Positions 1-7,622 of a stretch of 64,000 nucleotides of DNA are shown here, in pieces. The stretch is from CALDTK01 sp963837005 (GTDB lineage Bacteria; Bacteroidota; Bacteroidia; Chitinophagales; Saprospiraceae): contig CAWIMC010000001.1 of assembly GCA_963837005.1 (NCBI GenBank), positions 1,116,001 through 1,180,000 on the forward strand, read 5' to 3'. Within the stretch, counting starts at the first letter, position 1. Every line of letters starts with the position of its first letter. Both the position numbers and the translations under genes were made by a program. Under the pieces are notes generated by a model. It was not told where the DNA came from. It did no database searches and saw only the letters and a program-made list of their open reading frames with translations.

Positions 1-377
1 TGAAACTCCTTGAAGTTCTCTACAGCCTCACCGTACAAACCCTGCATCTTCAAGCTCCGACCGATGTAGAAGTACGCGTCGGCCAGGGCGTCGTCGGTGT
101 TGCGGCGCATTGCCCGCTCGAGGTAGCTTTTCGCCTTCGTGTAGTCACGCAGTTCGTAGTTGAGCATCCCGATCCGGTAGGCCAGGCTACGGTCTTTGCT
201 CTCGTCGTAGGCGCTCTGGAAGAGTTCGAGGGCGCTGTAGGGACGGCCCGCGGCCAACTCCTGCTCGGCGACCCGCAGCATATCCTCGACGCGGGATTTG
301 GTCAGCGGCTGTGCTTCGCTCGCGACGCTGAGCGTAAAGGCGAGTAGCAAACAAAGGAAGGGAGCGAGTCGGGTCAT
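1..377 (-). CDS. TPR-repeat protein, probable type IX secretion-associated (partial)
   Basis: Read by hand on the minus strand from ATG at 377 to the window edge with no stop, so the C-terminal part lies outside. The first 22 or so residues are a signal peptide ending near SVASEAQ. The rest resembles tetratricopeptide repeats, with helical pairs such as AEQELAAGRPYSALELFQSA and a later segment containing DALADAYFYIGRSLKMQG. It follows a PorP/SprF gene by 42 bases on the same strand. In Bacteroidota, PorP/SprF genes are often followed by a long periplasmic protein with N-terminal TPRs, a beta-propeller and an OmpA-like peptidoglycan-binding domain (PorE-like). That identity is inferred from context; only the TPR part is visible. 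Confidence 0.7.
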   Translation of the reverse strand, partial: MTRLAPFLCLLLAFTLSVASEAQPLTKSRVEDMLRVAEQELAAGRPYSALELFQSAYDESKDRSLAYRIGMLNYELRDYTKAKSYLERAMRRNTDDALADAYFYIGRSLKMQGLYGEAVENFKEF

Positions 378-419
378 GGCGCGGGGAAGAAAGGTCGGGA
401 GAGGGGTGCCTTACCTAAA

Positions 420-1478
420 TCAAATTTGTGGGCAGAGTATTACCCGTTCGACCTGCGGTTGTTTGTAAATCTTGATGATGTACTGCACGCCGAGTTCGAA
501 TCCACGTTGCAAGCCTTCGGCGTTGGTCTGGAGTTGATTCGCTGAAATGTCGAAGGCGGCCGCGACCTTAAAGTCGCCGATGTCCATGCCGACCATCGGG
601 TAGACGAACCGTGCTGGCAGACGCACGCCGACGCCAGCCTTGATCAACTTCTTCTTGTCTTCGCCGAGGTACATCCCGGCCATCCCCTGCAACTGAGCCG
701 CAAAAAAGCCGCCCCCCGTCGTCTGTAAAAAAGCCTGAGGCTCGATGAGGTACTGCTCGTCTATCAATTGGCGATACGCGACCTGGGCGCTGATGGTCGC
801 GGGCCGGTTTTCGTCGGGGGTGAGCAAGGTGTACGTCGAACCAATGAGGTGCCGCACGTTGGCCCCGACGCGAAAGTTGCGCTCGGCGTCGAGTTGTCGG
901 GCGAGGCTTACGCCAAAACCGAGGTTGAATCCACTGTTGTTGAGGTTGGGATTGGCGCGCTCCACTCCGTTGCCCAAGCCAAGGCCGCCCCCGCCGAGAC
1001 CTATTTCTTGTTCCTCCGCGAGAATGAGGTCGCGACTGCTCAGGTCCGCCTGCCGGGCGAGGATTCCGCCCTGGAGTCCGAAGCTCAGCACCGTCCGCTC
1101 GTCGCGTCCCTGGTTGAGGATGCGGTGATAGCTCGCCGATCCCAGCGCGTAGGTCGTCTGCAGGCGGGCCAGTCCGGCGGCGTCCTGTATGAGCGTGCCG
1201 CCGACCCCGAGCCAGGCTTTCTTGCCGAGCATCACCACGGGGGCGTCGATATAAAATCCTGGTGTTTGATAATTGCGAGTGTTGCCGCCGGCGAGGTTCT
1301 GGTCGCGGTACAGTCCGCCGACTCGCGCCGTGCCTTCGTACGCGCCGGTGAGCGCGGGGTTGACCCAGGTCGGCATGAAGTCCAGCAGACTGTAGTGGAG
1401 GTCCTGGGCAGCGGCGGTGGCGCTCATGCAGCACACAGCTCCGATTAAGCAAACAAATCGGGTAAATCTCGGGAGCAT
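420..1478 (-). CDS. PorP/SprF family type IX secretion system membrane protein
   Basis: Predicted 352-residue outer-membrane beta-barrel protein. A signal peptide covers about residues 1-24 (ends SATAAAQ). The mature start, DLHYSLLDFMPTWVNPALTG, is the family signature: early Gln/His, then an asparagine-proline-alanine motif before the first strand. Alternating glycine and aromatic strands follow (GVGGTLIQDAAGL, SYHRILNQ, GFNLGFGVSLARQ). Family members anchor type IX secretion or gliding components to the outer membrane. The gene lies between a family 9 glycosyltransferase and a TPR gene, all on the minus strand, so it probably shares a transcript with the TPR gene. It carries one GTAA-loop copy of the interspersed hairpin. 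Confidence 0.88.
   Translation of the reverse strand: MLPRFTRFVCLIGAVCCMSATAAAQDLHYSLLDFMPTWVNPALTGAYEGTARVGGLYRDQNLAGGNTRNYQTPGFYIDAPVVMLGKKAWLGVGGTLIQDAAGLARLQTTYALGSASYHRILNQGRDERTVLSFGLQGGILARQADLSSRDLILAEEQEIGLGGGGLGLGNGVERANPNLNNSGFNLGFGVSLARQLDAERNFRVGANVRHLIGSTYTLLTPDENRPATISAQVAYRQLIDEQYLIEPQAFLQTTGGGFFAAQLQGMAGMYLGEDKKKLIKAGVGVRLPARFVYPMVGMDIGDFKVAAAFDISANQLQTNAEGLQRGFELGVQYIIKIYKQPQVERVILCPQI
905..919 (-). repeat. GTTTT-GNRA mini-hairpin, GTAA loop
   Basis: GTTTTGGCGTAAGCC; sense in the PorP/SprF gene. Confidence 0.8.
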
Positions 1479-1517
1479 CGGCGGCGGTCTTGTGACAAGG
1501 TTACGAAAACTCCGCGT

Positions 1518-2576
1518 CTACGTTTCTCCTCGATTGTCAACGGTCGCGCCGCCGACCAGCGCCCCGGCCTCCAATACCTCCTCGAGTTGGGCTACGATCT
1601 TGTCGGCGCGCTGGTCCAGCATGCACCGGAAGTGCCCACGGGGACAGGCCGGGAAGCCAATACGACTGCATGGGCGACACTCCAGCCCGAGCACCTCGGC
1701 GTTTCGATACAAGCCGAGGGCGTGTATCGGGTACCGAGGATACATTCCGATCGCCGGGGAGGTATTGCCCCAGACCACGACCATAGGTCTACGCAGAGCG
1801 GCCGAGACGTGCATGAGGCCCGTGTCTCCCGCGACGACGGCGGCGGCTTTCGCCAAAACCGCGATCGAGTCCCGCAGCTCGAGGGCGTTACAAAGGTTGA
1901 GCACCCGTGGAGCCTCCTGGCCGGTGACCTTGGCCAGCACCTCTTCAGCGAGTGCAACGACATCGCTGCCGCCCAACAACACTACCGGCTTCGGCGAACC
2001 CATCAAGATACCTGCGACGAGTTCCGCCGACATGCGCTTGGTGAAGTGCGTAGCCCCCAGCACGATCGCAACGTAGCCCTCGCTAAAAGCCTCGGTCAGC
2101 ACCCCGGCCCGCCCGAGCTCCGCCTTGGTCGTGAAGTAGTCCAATCCGGCCTCATCGTCGGTCACACCAATGGTGTGCACCGCGCCGAAATAGCGATCTA
2201 CGAGGTGCTCGGCACCCAATAAGTCGATCCCCCGACTCAGCAGCGTCTTCTCTAGATTGCGCTTCCGGAAGCCGATGCTCTCCACGCCGAGCCGCATCCG
2301 CAGCAAGTGGCTCCGAATACTTCCGTGCAGATCGACCACCAGGTCAAAGGCCTCCGCCCGTAGCAGACCGACTGCTCCATCTCCCCATAAGTGTACCTGG
2401 TGCACATATGGCGCGTGAGCCACGATTGGCGCAAAAGCCGCCCGCGTCACCAAGTGCACCTCTGCCCCGAGCTGCTCGTGCAACGCCCGCAAAATCGGCG
2501 TCGTCACCACGAGGTCCCCCATCGCCGAAAAGCGAATGACCAGAATCTTAAGAGGTGTAGTACGAGCCCAGTCCAC
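1518..2576 (-). CDS. Glycosyltransferase family 9 (heptosyltransferase-like)
   Basis: 352 residues, starting at GTG (2576). The N-terminus LKILVIRFSAMGDLVVTTPI is the hallmark of family 9 (WaaF/RfaF-like) GT-B transferases, which add heptose or a related sugar to lipopolysaccharide core or another surface glycan at the inner face of the cytoplasmic membrane. The C-terminal half carries the family nucleotide-binding region VVAGDTGLMHVSAALRRPMV followed by WGNTSP. A cysteine-rich stretch near the end (LECRPCSRIGFPACPRGHFRC) is common in Bacteroidota members. The acceptor cannot be told from sequence. Downstream, 39 bases separate it from the PorP/SprF gene. One exact hairpin core is read here as VLAKA. 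Confidence 0.88.
   Translation of the reverse strand: MDWARTTPLKILVIRFSAMGDLVVTTPILRALHEQLGAEVHLVTRAAFAPIVAHAPYVHQVHLWGDGAVGLLRAEAFDLVVDLHGSIRSHLLRMRLGVESIGFRKRNLEKTLLSRGIDLLGAEHLVDRYFGAVHTIGVTDDEAGLDYFTTKAELGRAGVLTEAFSEGYVAIVLGATHFTKRMSAELVAGILMGSPKPVVLLGGSDVVALAEEVLAKVTGQEAPRVLNLCNALELRDSIAVLAKAAAVVAGDTGLMHVSAALRRPMVVVWGNTSPAIGMYPRYPIHALGLYRNAEVLGLECRPCSRIGFPACPRGHFRCMLDQRADKIVAQLEEVLEAGALVGGATVDNRGET
1845..1859 (-). repeat. GTTTT-GNRA mini-hairpin, exact core
   Basis: GTTTTGGCGAAAGCC; sense in the family 9 transferase, read VLAKA. Confidence 0.9.
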
Positions 2577-2795
2577 GGATAATCAACGTTCTAGTTTAAT
2601 GACTGGCGTTTCCCACCGGGTGCGACAGGCTCATCCGAGGCAAATCTATCGAGCCGAGCCAGGACCTCGCCCATAGCCTCCCCCAATACCACCGCGCTCA
2701 GCCCCCAGGGAGGTCGTTGGACCGACACCAGAAGACAGCAAAAGCTATCTTCTCTCCCGAGCGCTCACAAAACTCGGCTCAAAGACCTCACGGCC

Positions 2796-3362
2796 CTACC
2801 CCATCCTTCCCTTCAAGCGCCTCATCTTCTTTGGCCCGAAATACAACCACCCCCCCGTCACGACCGTCACGAGAAGCCCCAGCCCCAGCACATTCATACT
2901 CACCAATTTGAATGCCTCCGACACAATCGACCCGTCGTGGATCCGCTCGATCCAGTCGGCATGCCGTTGCGCCACACTCTTCACCTCGCCCGTGACCCCG
3001 TCCACCTGGACCTCCCAGTCGTCGTGCGCGAAGATCACCTTCACGGAGTTCTTCGAAGGCCGCACGTCCATGCGGTCGACCTCGTCTGGACTGCCGGCAA
3101 GAGCGTTTTGCCGAAAGGCCACCTGCGCTACCCGTCGCAAGTCCGCCAGCGGCAGCCAGGCCGACAAGTCTCCTTCACTCCCCTTCGCTGTGGGTGGCTG
3201 AAGCCAATCGACCTGTTTTTTCCACCCGAGCAAAATACCCGTCACCGAGCTGACCGCCACCAAGACGCTGAGCGCTAAGCTCAGGTAGCGGTGCACCCGT
3301 CGGGACCTACGTACACGGCGTGCACTTTGCTGAAGACTTCTTTTGTCCGACACTGCACTCAC
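2796..3362 (-). CDS. PepSY-associated transmembrane domain protein
   Basis: 188 residues; the start is GTG at 3362, overlapping the TGA stop of the preceding gene (GTGA, 3359-3362), which strongly supports this start. There are two membrane segments: about residues 25-47 (YLSLALSVLVAVSSVTGILLGW) and near the C-terminus (VLGLGLLVTVVTGGWLYFGP). Between them is a periplasmic PepSY-like domain (VKVIFAHDDWEVQVDGVTGEV). Such proteins occur in iron-uptake and peptidase contexts; the exact role is unknown. It is third in a coupled ATP-grasp / aspartoacylase-like / PepSY operon. An antisense hairpin copy at 3105 gives the AFRQN segment. Confidence 0.8.
   Translation of the reverse strand: MSAVSDKRSLQQSARRVRRSRRVHRYLSLALSVLVAVSSVTGILLGWKKQVDWLQPPTAKGSEGDLSAWLPLADLRRVAQVAFRQNALAGSPDEVDRMDVRPSKNSVKVIFAHDDWEVQVDGVTGEVKSVAQRHADWIERIHDGSIVSEAFKLVSMNVLGLGLLVTVVTGGWLYFGPKKMRRLKGRMG
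3105..3119 (+). repeat. GTTTT-GNRA mini-hairpin, stem GCC/GGC
   Basis: GTTTTGCCGAAAGGC; antisense in the PepSY gene. Confidence 0.8.
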
Positions 3363-4348
3363 GCCTCAAAAGTAAGCGCATCATCTGGGTCCTCGGAGTG
3401 CCAGGCGAGGTGGATCAGCGCATCGCCCTGGTTGACCACGGGACTGTTGTCCTGCCCAATTACGAGACCCGCCCGCGGAGCCCGCACCTCGCTCTCCCAG
3501 CGGCCGTAGGGATCGCGCAAATATCCAATCAAATCGCCAGCGGCCACCGCCGTCCCTGACACCACGCTGTAGTCGAAGAGCCCCGCTCTATCGGCCCGTA
3601 GCCACCGATGCCGGTCGAACCACTGTGTCTCAATGGACGGCACACCATCATCGAGCGCGGTGAGCATGCCATTGGCCACCAGTAGGCGGCGTACTCCCTG
3701 CTTTGCCTCCGCGATCGCCTCCGCGTTGAGGCGCATATTCTCTCCCCCTTCGAAGACCAGTATAGACTTGCCAATCAGGTGCGCGGACTGCCGCAGGCTC
3801 TTGTCGATCATCGCGCTCGCCAGACTTACCGGGGCAGCAAAGGCTTTCGCCAAAACCCGCGCCTGCGCATCTTCGGCGGCGTAACGAATCTGGGGATAAT
3901 TGTACACCGCGTTGCCGCCGGTATGAAAGTCGACCCCGAAATCAATGTGTGGGATCACGTCATGCCTTAAGATGTAGGCCACGCGGCTCGCGAGACTACC
4001 GGTCGCCGAACCCGGGAACGACCGATTGACGTCCTTTCCATCCGGGACGTCGCGGGCATAATTCAGGAAGCCGTAGACATTAAGAAGCGGGATCGCGACC
4101 ACCGTCCCGCAGTGGAGTTGGTCGAAGAGCGGACCACAAATCAGTTGGCGTACGATCTCAATGCCGTTGACCTCATCTCCGTGCACGCCCCCGAGCAGCA
4201 GAACGGTCGGCCCCGGTTGGGCGGTCCGCGCCACGTGTGCCCGGATGCGGATAGGTGTCCCCGACGGTAGTTCGCCGACGTGCAGTTCGCGCCAGGCCCG
4301 CTCGCCGGGGGCGACGGCGTCAATGATATTGGTTTGCGTCGAGGTCAT
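3359..4348 (-). CDS. Succinylglutamate desuccinylase / aspartoacylase family metallohydrolase
   Basis: About 329 residues from ATG at 4348. This start forms an ATGA overlap with the stop of the upstream ATP-grasp gene, so a longer reading frame reaching 4417 is rejected. Zinc ligands are visible: HxxE in LLGGVHGDEVNGIE and a later His in DFGVDFHTGG. The M14-like fold matches the AstE/AspA family, which hydrolyses N-acyl amino acids or related amide bonds. In many bacteria such genes sit beside RimK-type ATP-grasp ligases, where a ligase and a hydrolase may act on the same product; here the pairing is tight. The substrate is unknown. One exact hairpin core at 3842 is read as VLAKA. Confidence 0.85.
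   Translation of the reverse strand: MTSTQTNIIDAVAPGERAWRELHVGELPSGTPIRIRAHVARTAQPGPTVLLLGGVHGDEVNGIEIVRQLICGPLFDQLHCGTVVAIPLLNVYGFLNYARDVPDGKDVNRSFPGSATGSLASRVAYILRHDVIPHIDFGVDFHTGGNAVYNYPQIRYAAEDAQARVLAKAFAAPVSLASAMIDKSLRQSAHLIGKSILVFEGGENMRLNAEAIAEAKQGVRRLLVANGMLTALDDGVPSIETQWFDRHRWLRADRAGLFDYSVVSGTAVAAGDLIGYLRDPYGRWESEVRAPRAGLVIGQDNSPVVNQGDALIHLAWHSEDPDDALTFEA
3842..3856 (-). repeat. GTTTT-GNRA mini-hairpin, exact core
   Basis: Sense in the aspartoacylase-like gene, read VLAKA. Confidence 0.9.
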
Positions 4349-5232
4349 ACCGAATCTGTCTGGAGGGCATCGGTAAGGTGGGCAACGATTGCGCCTGCCA
4401 CATCGACGCCGGTACACGATTCGATGCCCTCGAGTCCCGGTGAGGCGTTGACCTCCATCACGAGTGGACCACGTGCTGAACGCAACAGGTCTACGCCCGC
4501 AACCTCGAGGCCAACGGCGGCAGACGCGGCGAGGGCGGTGGCGTGTTCGGCAGCCGTGAGTTCGACGGGGACGGCCTTTCCCCCGCGGTGCAGATTACTG
4601 CGGAACTCGCCCTCGGCCGGTCGGCGCTCCATCGCGGCGACCACGGTCCCGTCACACACGATGACCCGGATATCGGCCCCGCCAGACTCAGCGATGTACT
4701 CCTGCAGGAGGACGCCCTGGTGGAGGCTCTCGAAGGATTGCAAGATGCTGGTCGTCGTCTGTGGGTCCTTACTGATCATGACCCCCGTACCGTGGGTACT
4801 CTCGAGGAGTTTAACGATGATTGGGTGCCCCCCGAGTTCTACGATTGCTTGGACCACCCCCGTCAGGTCGTGAACCATGGCTGCGGCTGGGGTCGGGACT
4901 CCAGCGCTGCGCAGGGTAGTCTGTGCGAGCCACTTGTCTCTCGCCGTAAGGAGTGCTCTCGGTGCAGGCGTTACGCGGACCCCGGCGGCCGAAAATTGCG
5001 CGAGGAGTGCGGCTCCGAGGCGAGTGTACACCGGGCTAAAGCGACCGATCACGAGGTCCGGCAAGGCCAGGCGCTCGGCGTCGAGGTAGAAGGCGATTTC
5101 GTGTTCGCCGAGCACGACGTTGAGTTGGAGCGGGTCGATGACAATGACGCGGTGCGTAAGCTTGCGAGCCGCGGCTACGAGCCGTTGCGTGGAGTAGAGG
5201 CCGCGCCCGCGGGACAGCAGGTAGATGAGCAT
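4345..5232 (-). CDS. RimK-like ATP-grasp ligase
   Basis: About 295 residues from ATG at 5232 (MLIYLLSRGRGLYSTQRL); six codons upstream there is another ATG at 5250. Members of this group typically begin with a similar IYLLSRG sequence, so 5232 is preferred. ATP-grasp features are visible: HPIIVKLLESTHGTGVMISK (lysine and glycine-rich loop), LLQEYIAESGGADIRVIVCD, FRSNLHRGGKAVPVEL, and the metal-binding MEVNASPGLEGIE. RimK relatives ligate glutamate or another amino acid to a peptide or protein C-terminus. It opens a three-gene operon with 4-base overlaps. Divergent transcription of the transporter gene starts 28 bases away, so a shared promoter region is very short. Confidence 0.88.
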   Translation of the reverse strand: MLIYLLSRGRGLYSTQRLVAAARKLTHRVIVIDPLQLNVVLGEHEIAFYLDAERLALPDLVIGRFSPVYTRLGAALLAQFSAAGVRVTPAPRALLTARDKWLAQTTLRSAGVPTPAAAMVHDLTGVVQAIVELGGHPIIVKLLESTHGTGVMISKDPQTTTSILQSFESLHQGVLLQEYIAESGGADIRVIVCDGTVVAAMERRPAEGEFRSNLHRGGKAVPVELTAAEHATALAASAAVGLEVAGVDLLRSARGPLVMEVNASPGLEGIESCTGVDVAGAIVAHLTDALQTDSV

Positions 5233-5259
5233 AGGCGCGGCAAAGTACATTGGCCGTCA

Positions 5260-6633
5260 ATGACGACACTCGACCCGTTGGCTCCGTCCCCGCCGCTGCC
5301 CCTCAACGACGCCCGGACGATTCGTGGGTGGGCGATGTTCGATTGGGCCAACAGTGCCTATGCGCTCGTGATCACCGTGGCGATCTTCCCAGCGTACTAT
5401 TCCTCGCTGTCGGAGGGGCCGGTCACTCTGCTCGGGTCACAGTGGCAACTCGGCTCGCTGTACTCCTACGCCCTCAGTGCGGCGTACCTCTTCCTCGCGG
5501 CAAGCTCCCCATTGCTGTCCGGCATCGCCGACGCAGGCGGGAAGAAGTTGTCGTTTCTGCGGGGCTTCACGCTCGTGGGTAGTCTGGCGTGTATCGCTAT
5601 GTGGTGGTTTGCGGGCCTGGAGCAACTCGGCATCGGGACGCTCTTGTTTATCGTGGCGACTATCGGCTACTCTGGGGCACTGGTATTCTACAATGCCTTC
5701 TTGCCCCAGATCGCCACGCCCGATCGATACGACGCCATCAGCGCCCGGGGGTTCAGCTATGGGTACATCGGTAGCGTGATCCTGCTGATCGTAAGTCTCG
5801 TCATCATCCTCAACCCGGAGTTCGTCGGCATCACCTACGAGGTGACCGGCGACGAGGAGGTGGACGCCGCGCTCAAGGCACCTGCCATCGCGACGGCCAC
5901 GAGGATTAGCTTCGTAATGGTCGGCCTGTGGTGGCTCGGGTTTGCGCAGTACGCCTTCGCGCGACTCCCGAAAGATCGCAAGGTGGCGATGCCGAGCGGG
6001 TGGCTACAGCGCGGCTACCGCGAGATCGCCGCTACGTGGAAAGCCGCACGGACGCAACCCGCGCTCCTGCGCTTTTTGACGGCCTTCTTTTTCTACAGCG
6101 CGGGGGTACAGACGGTGCTTTTTTTGGCGAGCACGTTTGCCGAGCAAGAACTCGGCTTCGAGACCGTGGAGCTGATCCTCGTCGTCTTGATTCTGCAAGT
6201 TCTCGCCATCGCGGGGGCTTGGATATTCGCGGGCGTGAGTCGGCTCTACGGCAACATCGTGAGTCTGCTCATCATGCTCGTGATCTGGACCGGGATCTGT
6301 GCGGTGGCCTATTTCGTGAATGGCAAACCCTTCTTTTACGGCGTCGCGGCGCTGGTCGGCTTGGTAATGGGCGGGGTGCAGAGCCTTAGTCGGAGCACTT
6401 ACTCGAAGCTAATCCCCGCTGGCGAAAAGGACACGACGAGCTACTTCTCCTTCTACGACATCCTCGAGAAGCTATCGATTGTCGTGGGGACATTTAGCTT
6501 CGGGTTCATCAACCAGATCACCGGTGGTATGCGGCTCAGTATGCTGACGCTGATGTTCTTCTTCCTCATCGGCGGAGGCATCCTCCTCACGATGCGCGGG
6601 AAGCGGTTGCGAGGGATGGTCTATGGAGGATAG
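5260..6633 (+). CDS. MFS transporter, UMF1 (Atg22-like) family
   Basis: 457 residues from ATG at 5260; an in-frame extension back to 4543 lies antisense to the ATP-grasp gene and is rejected. The N-terminal motif RGWAMFDWANSAYALVITVA is characteristic of the UMF1 family, related to yeast Atg22 vacuolar effluxers. About twelve hydrophobic segments follow, with a cytoplasmic loop after the sixth (ARLPKDRKVAMPSGW) and the conserved GGVQSLSRSTYSKLIP in the second half. It is an inner-membrane exporter or importer of unknown substrate, possibly amino acids. Only 27 bases separate it from the divergent ATP-grasp gene. Confidence 0.88.
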   Translation: MTTLDPLAPSPPLPLNDARTIRGWAMFDWANSAYALVITVAIFPAYYSSLSEGPVTLLGSQWQLGSLYSYALSAAYLFLAASSPLLSGIADAGGKKLSFLRGFTLVGSLACIAMWWFAGLEQLGIGTLLFIVATIGYSGALVFYNAFLPQIATPDRYDAISARGFSYGYIGSVILLIVSLVIILNPEFVGITYEVTGDEEVDAALKAPAIATATRISFVMVGLWWLGFAQYAFARLPKDRKVAMPSGWLQRGYREIAATWKAARTQPALLRFLTAFFFYSAGVQTVLFLASTFAEQELGFETVELILVVLILQVLAIAGAWIFAGVSRLYGNIVSLLIMLVIWTGICAVAYFVNGKPFFYGVAALVGLVMGGVQSLSRSTYSKLIPAGEKDTTSYFSFYDILEKLSIVVGTFSFGFINQITGGMRLSMLTLMFFFLIGGGILLTMRGKRLRGMVYGG

Positions 6634-6649
6634 TGATTATGCTAGATCG

Positions 6650-6748
6650 CTACACGTACGCGGGGTCGACAAACGCCAAATGGGCTTTGAGCTTCCAGAC
6701 GGCTAGCCGCAGACGGTGATCCAACCATTTACGCCACTCCGTAATCAT
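6650..6748 (-). pseudogene. Possible remnant of a group II intron maturase C-terminus
   Basis: A 32-codon open frame on the minus strand contains EWRKWLDHRLRLAVWKLKAH. Group II intron reverse transcriptases carry a similar block (a Trp, then a run of Arg/Leu, then WK) near the end of the X/maturase domain. Nothing else of such a protein is visible in the 178-base gap. It may be a decayed fragment or chance similarity. Confidence 0.25.
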
Positions 6749-6811
6749 ATATCGCGACCGCAGAAGCGGCGTGGGCCATCTCTTGGGGGCGTCTAGAGGA
6801 ATGCTAGCGGA

Positions 6812-7621
6812 TCAATTTGCAGTCCAGTTCGGCGTCCGTGTCCGCACCACCTTGCCGTCAGCGCCGCCATCCAAGAAGGAGGGAGCAGCCAGCCCTTCGG
6901 TTTTGGCGAAAGCCGTATAGCGCTCGCGGCGCGTCCGATGATCGTCCTCGACGACGTTCTCCACCGCACGCATCCAGAATGGGGCGTCGAGGTAGCGGCG
7001 GATCGTAGCGATGACCTGCTCGCGATGCACGAGGTTGGTGGGCGCATCTCCGTCGGGAAGATCGGAGCGGCCCGCCAGATAGCGACCGGGGTGGCGCTCG
7101 CCGCCGTAGAGGCCCGCCAAACGAAGGACGACGTGAGGGCGCTGCGACTGCGACTGGATTTGCGACTCGGCAAGGGCGAGCATGATGGCGCGGGCGTCCG
7201 CACTTCGAAGGGGCGTATCCTCATCGACCTCGCCAGTAAGGTCACCGTACACGCCCGTCGACGAACAGAAGATGATCCGGCCGGACGGCATACTCCGACG
7301 GTAGGCGAGCACCGCCGAAAGGATGGCCCCCGGGTACTCCCGCAGGGCGTTCGGCCCGCGGCCCGGCGGGACGTTGAGTACGAGTTGATCAGCACTCCAC
7401 AGCGCATCGTCGCTCGCGTGGAGCGGGTCTACTAGGTTTTGACGAAAGTCGCCTAAGGGCAAGCGCAGCAGGGTCGCTGTAATCCCCGACGCGCGCAAGC
7501 TGGGGAGTTTCTCCGCAGAGGTCGTTGTGCCATACACTCGGTAGCCCGCCGCCAACAGGTTTTGCGAAAGCGCCAACCCCAGCCACCCACAGCCCACTAC
7601 CGCGACCGATCCTTTTTGCAT
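6812..7621 (-). CDS. NAD(P)-binding epimerase/dehydratase-like protein
   Basis: 269 residues with an N-terminal Rossmann motif GxGxxG (VVGCGWLGLALSQNLLAAG). It is an atypical short-chain dehydrogenase of the YeeZ type: after the nucleotide-binding part come LVLNVPPGRG and IIFCSSTGVYGDLTGEVDE, where the Ser-Ser-Thr/Tyr region matches the SDR active-site strand. The substrate is unknown. It starts one base upstream of the lipoprotein stop (7623), so the two are co-transcribed. Three hairpin copies or near-copies (6900, 7436, 7559) lie antisense in this one gene. Confidence 0.78.
   Translation of the reverse strand: MQKGSVAVVGCGWLGLALSQNLLAAGYRVYGTTTSAEKLPSLRASGITATLLRLPLGDFRQNLVDPLHASDDALWSADQLVLNVPPGRGPNALREYPGAILSAVLAYRRSMPSGRIIFCSSTGVYGDLTGEVDEDTPLRSADARAIMLALAESQIQSQSQRPHVVLRLAGLYGGERHPGRYLAGRSDLPDGDAPTNLVHREQVIATIRRYLDAPFWMRAVENVVEDDHRTRRERYTAFAKTEGLAAPSFLDGGADGKVVRTRTPNWTAN
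6900..6914 (+). repeat. GTTTT-GNRA mini-hairpin, exact core
   Basis: Antisense in the epimerase-like gene; protein reads AFAKT. Confidence 0.9.
7436..7450 (+). repeat. GTTTT-GNRA mini-hairpin, stem GAC/GTC
   Basis: GTTTTGACGAAAGTC; antisense in the epimerase-like gene, protein reads DFRQN. Confidence 0.8.
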
Positions 7622-7622
7622 G

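Noticed and set aside
568..1452. Long open frames opposite or shifted within the PorP/SprF gene
   Set aside because: High GC produces long shadow frames; their translations are Arg/Pro-rich with no motifs.
4543..5259. In-frame N-terminal extension of the UMF1 transporter gene
   Set aside because: It lies antisense to the conserved ATP-grasp gene, and the family N-terminus begins just after ATG 5260.
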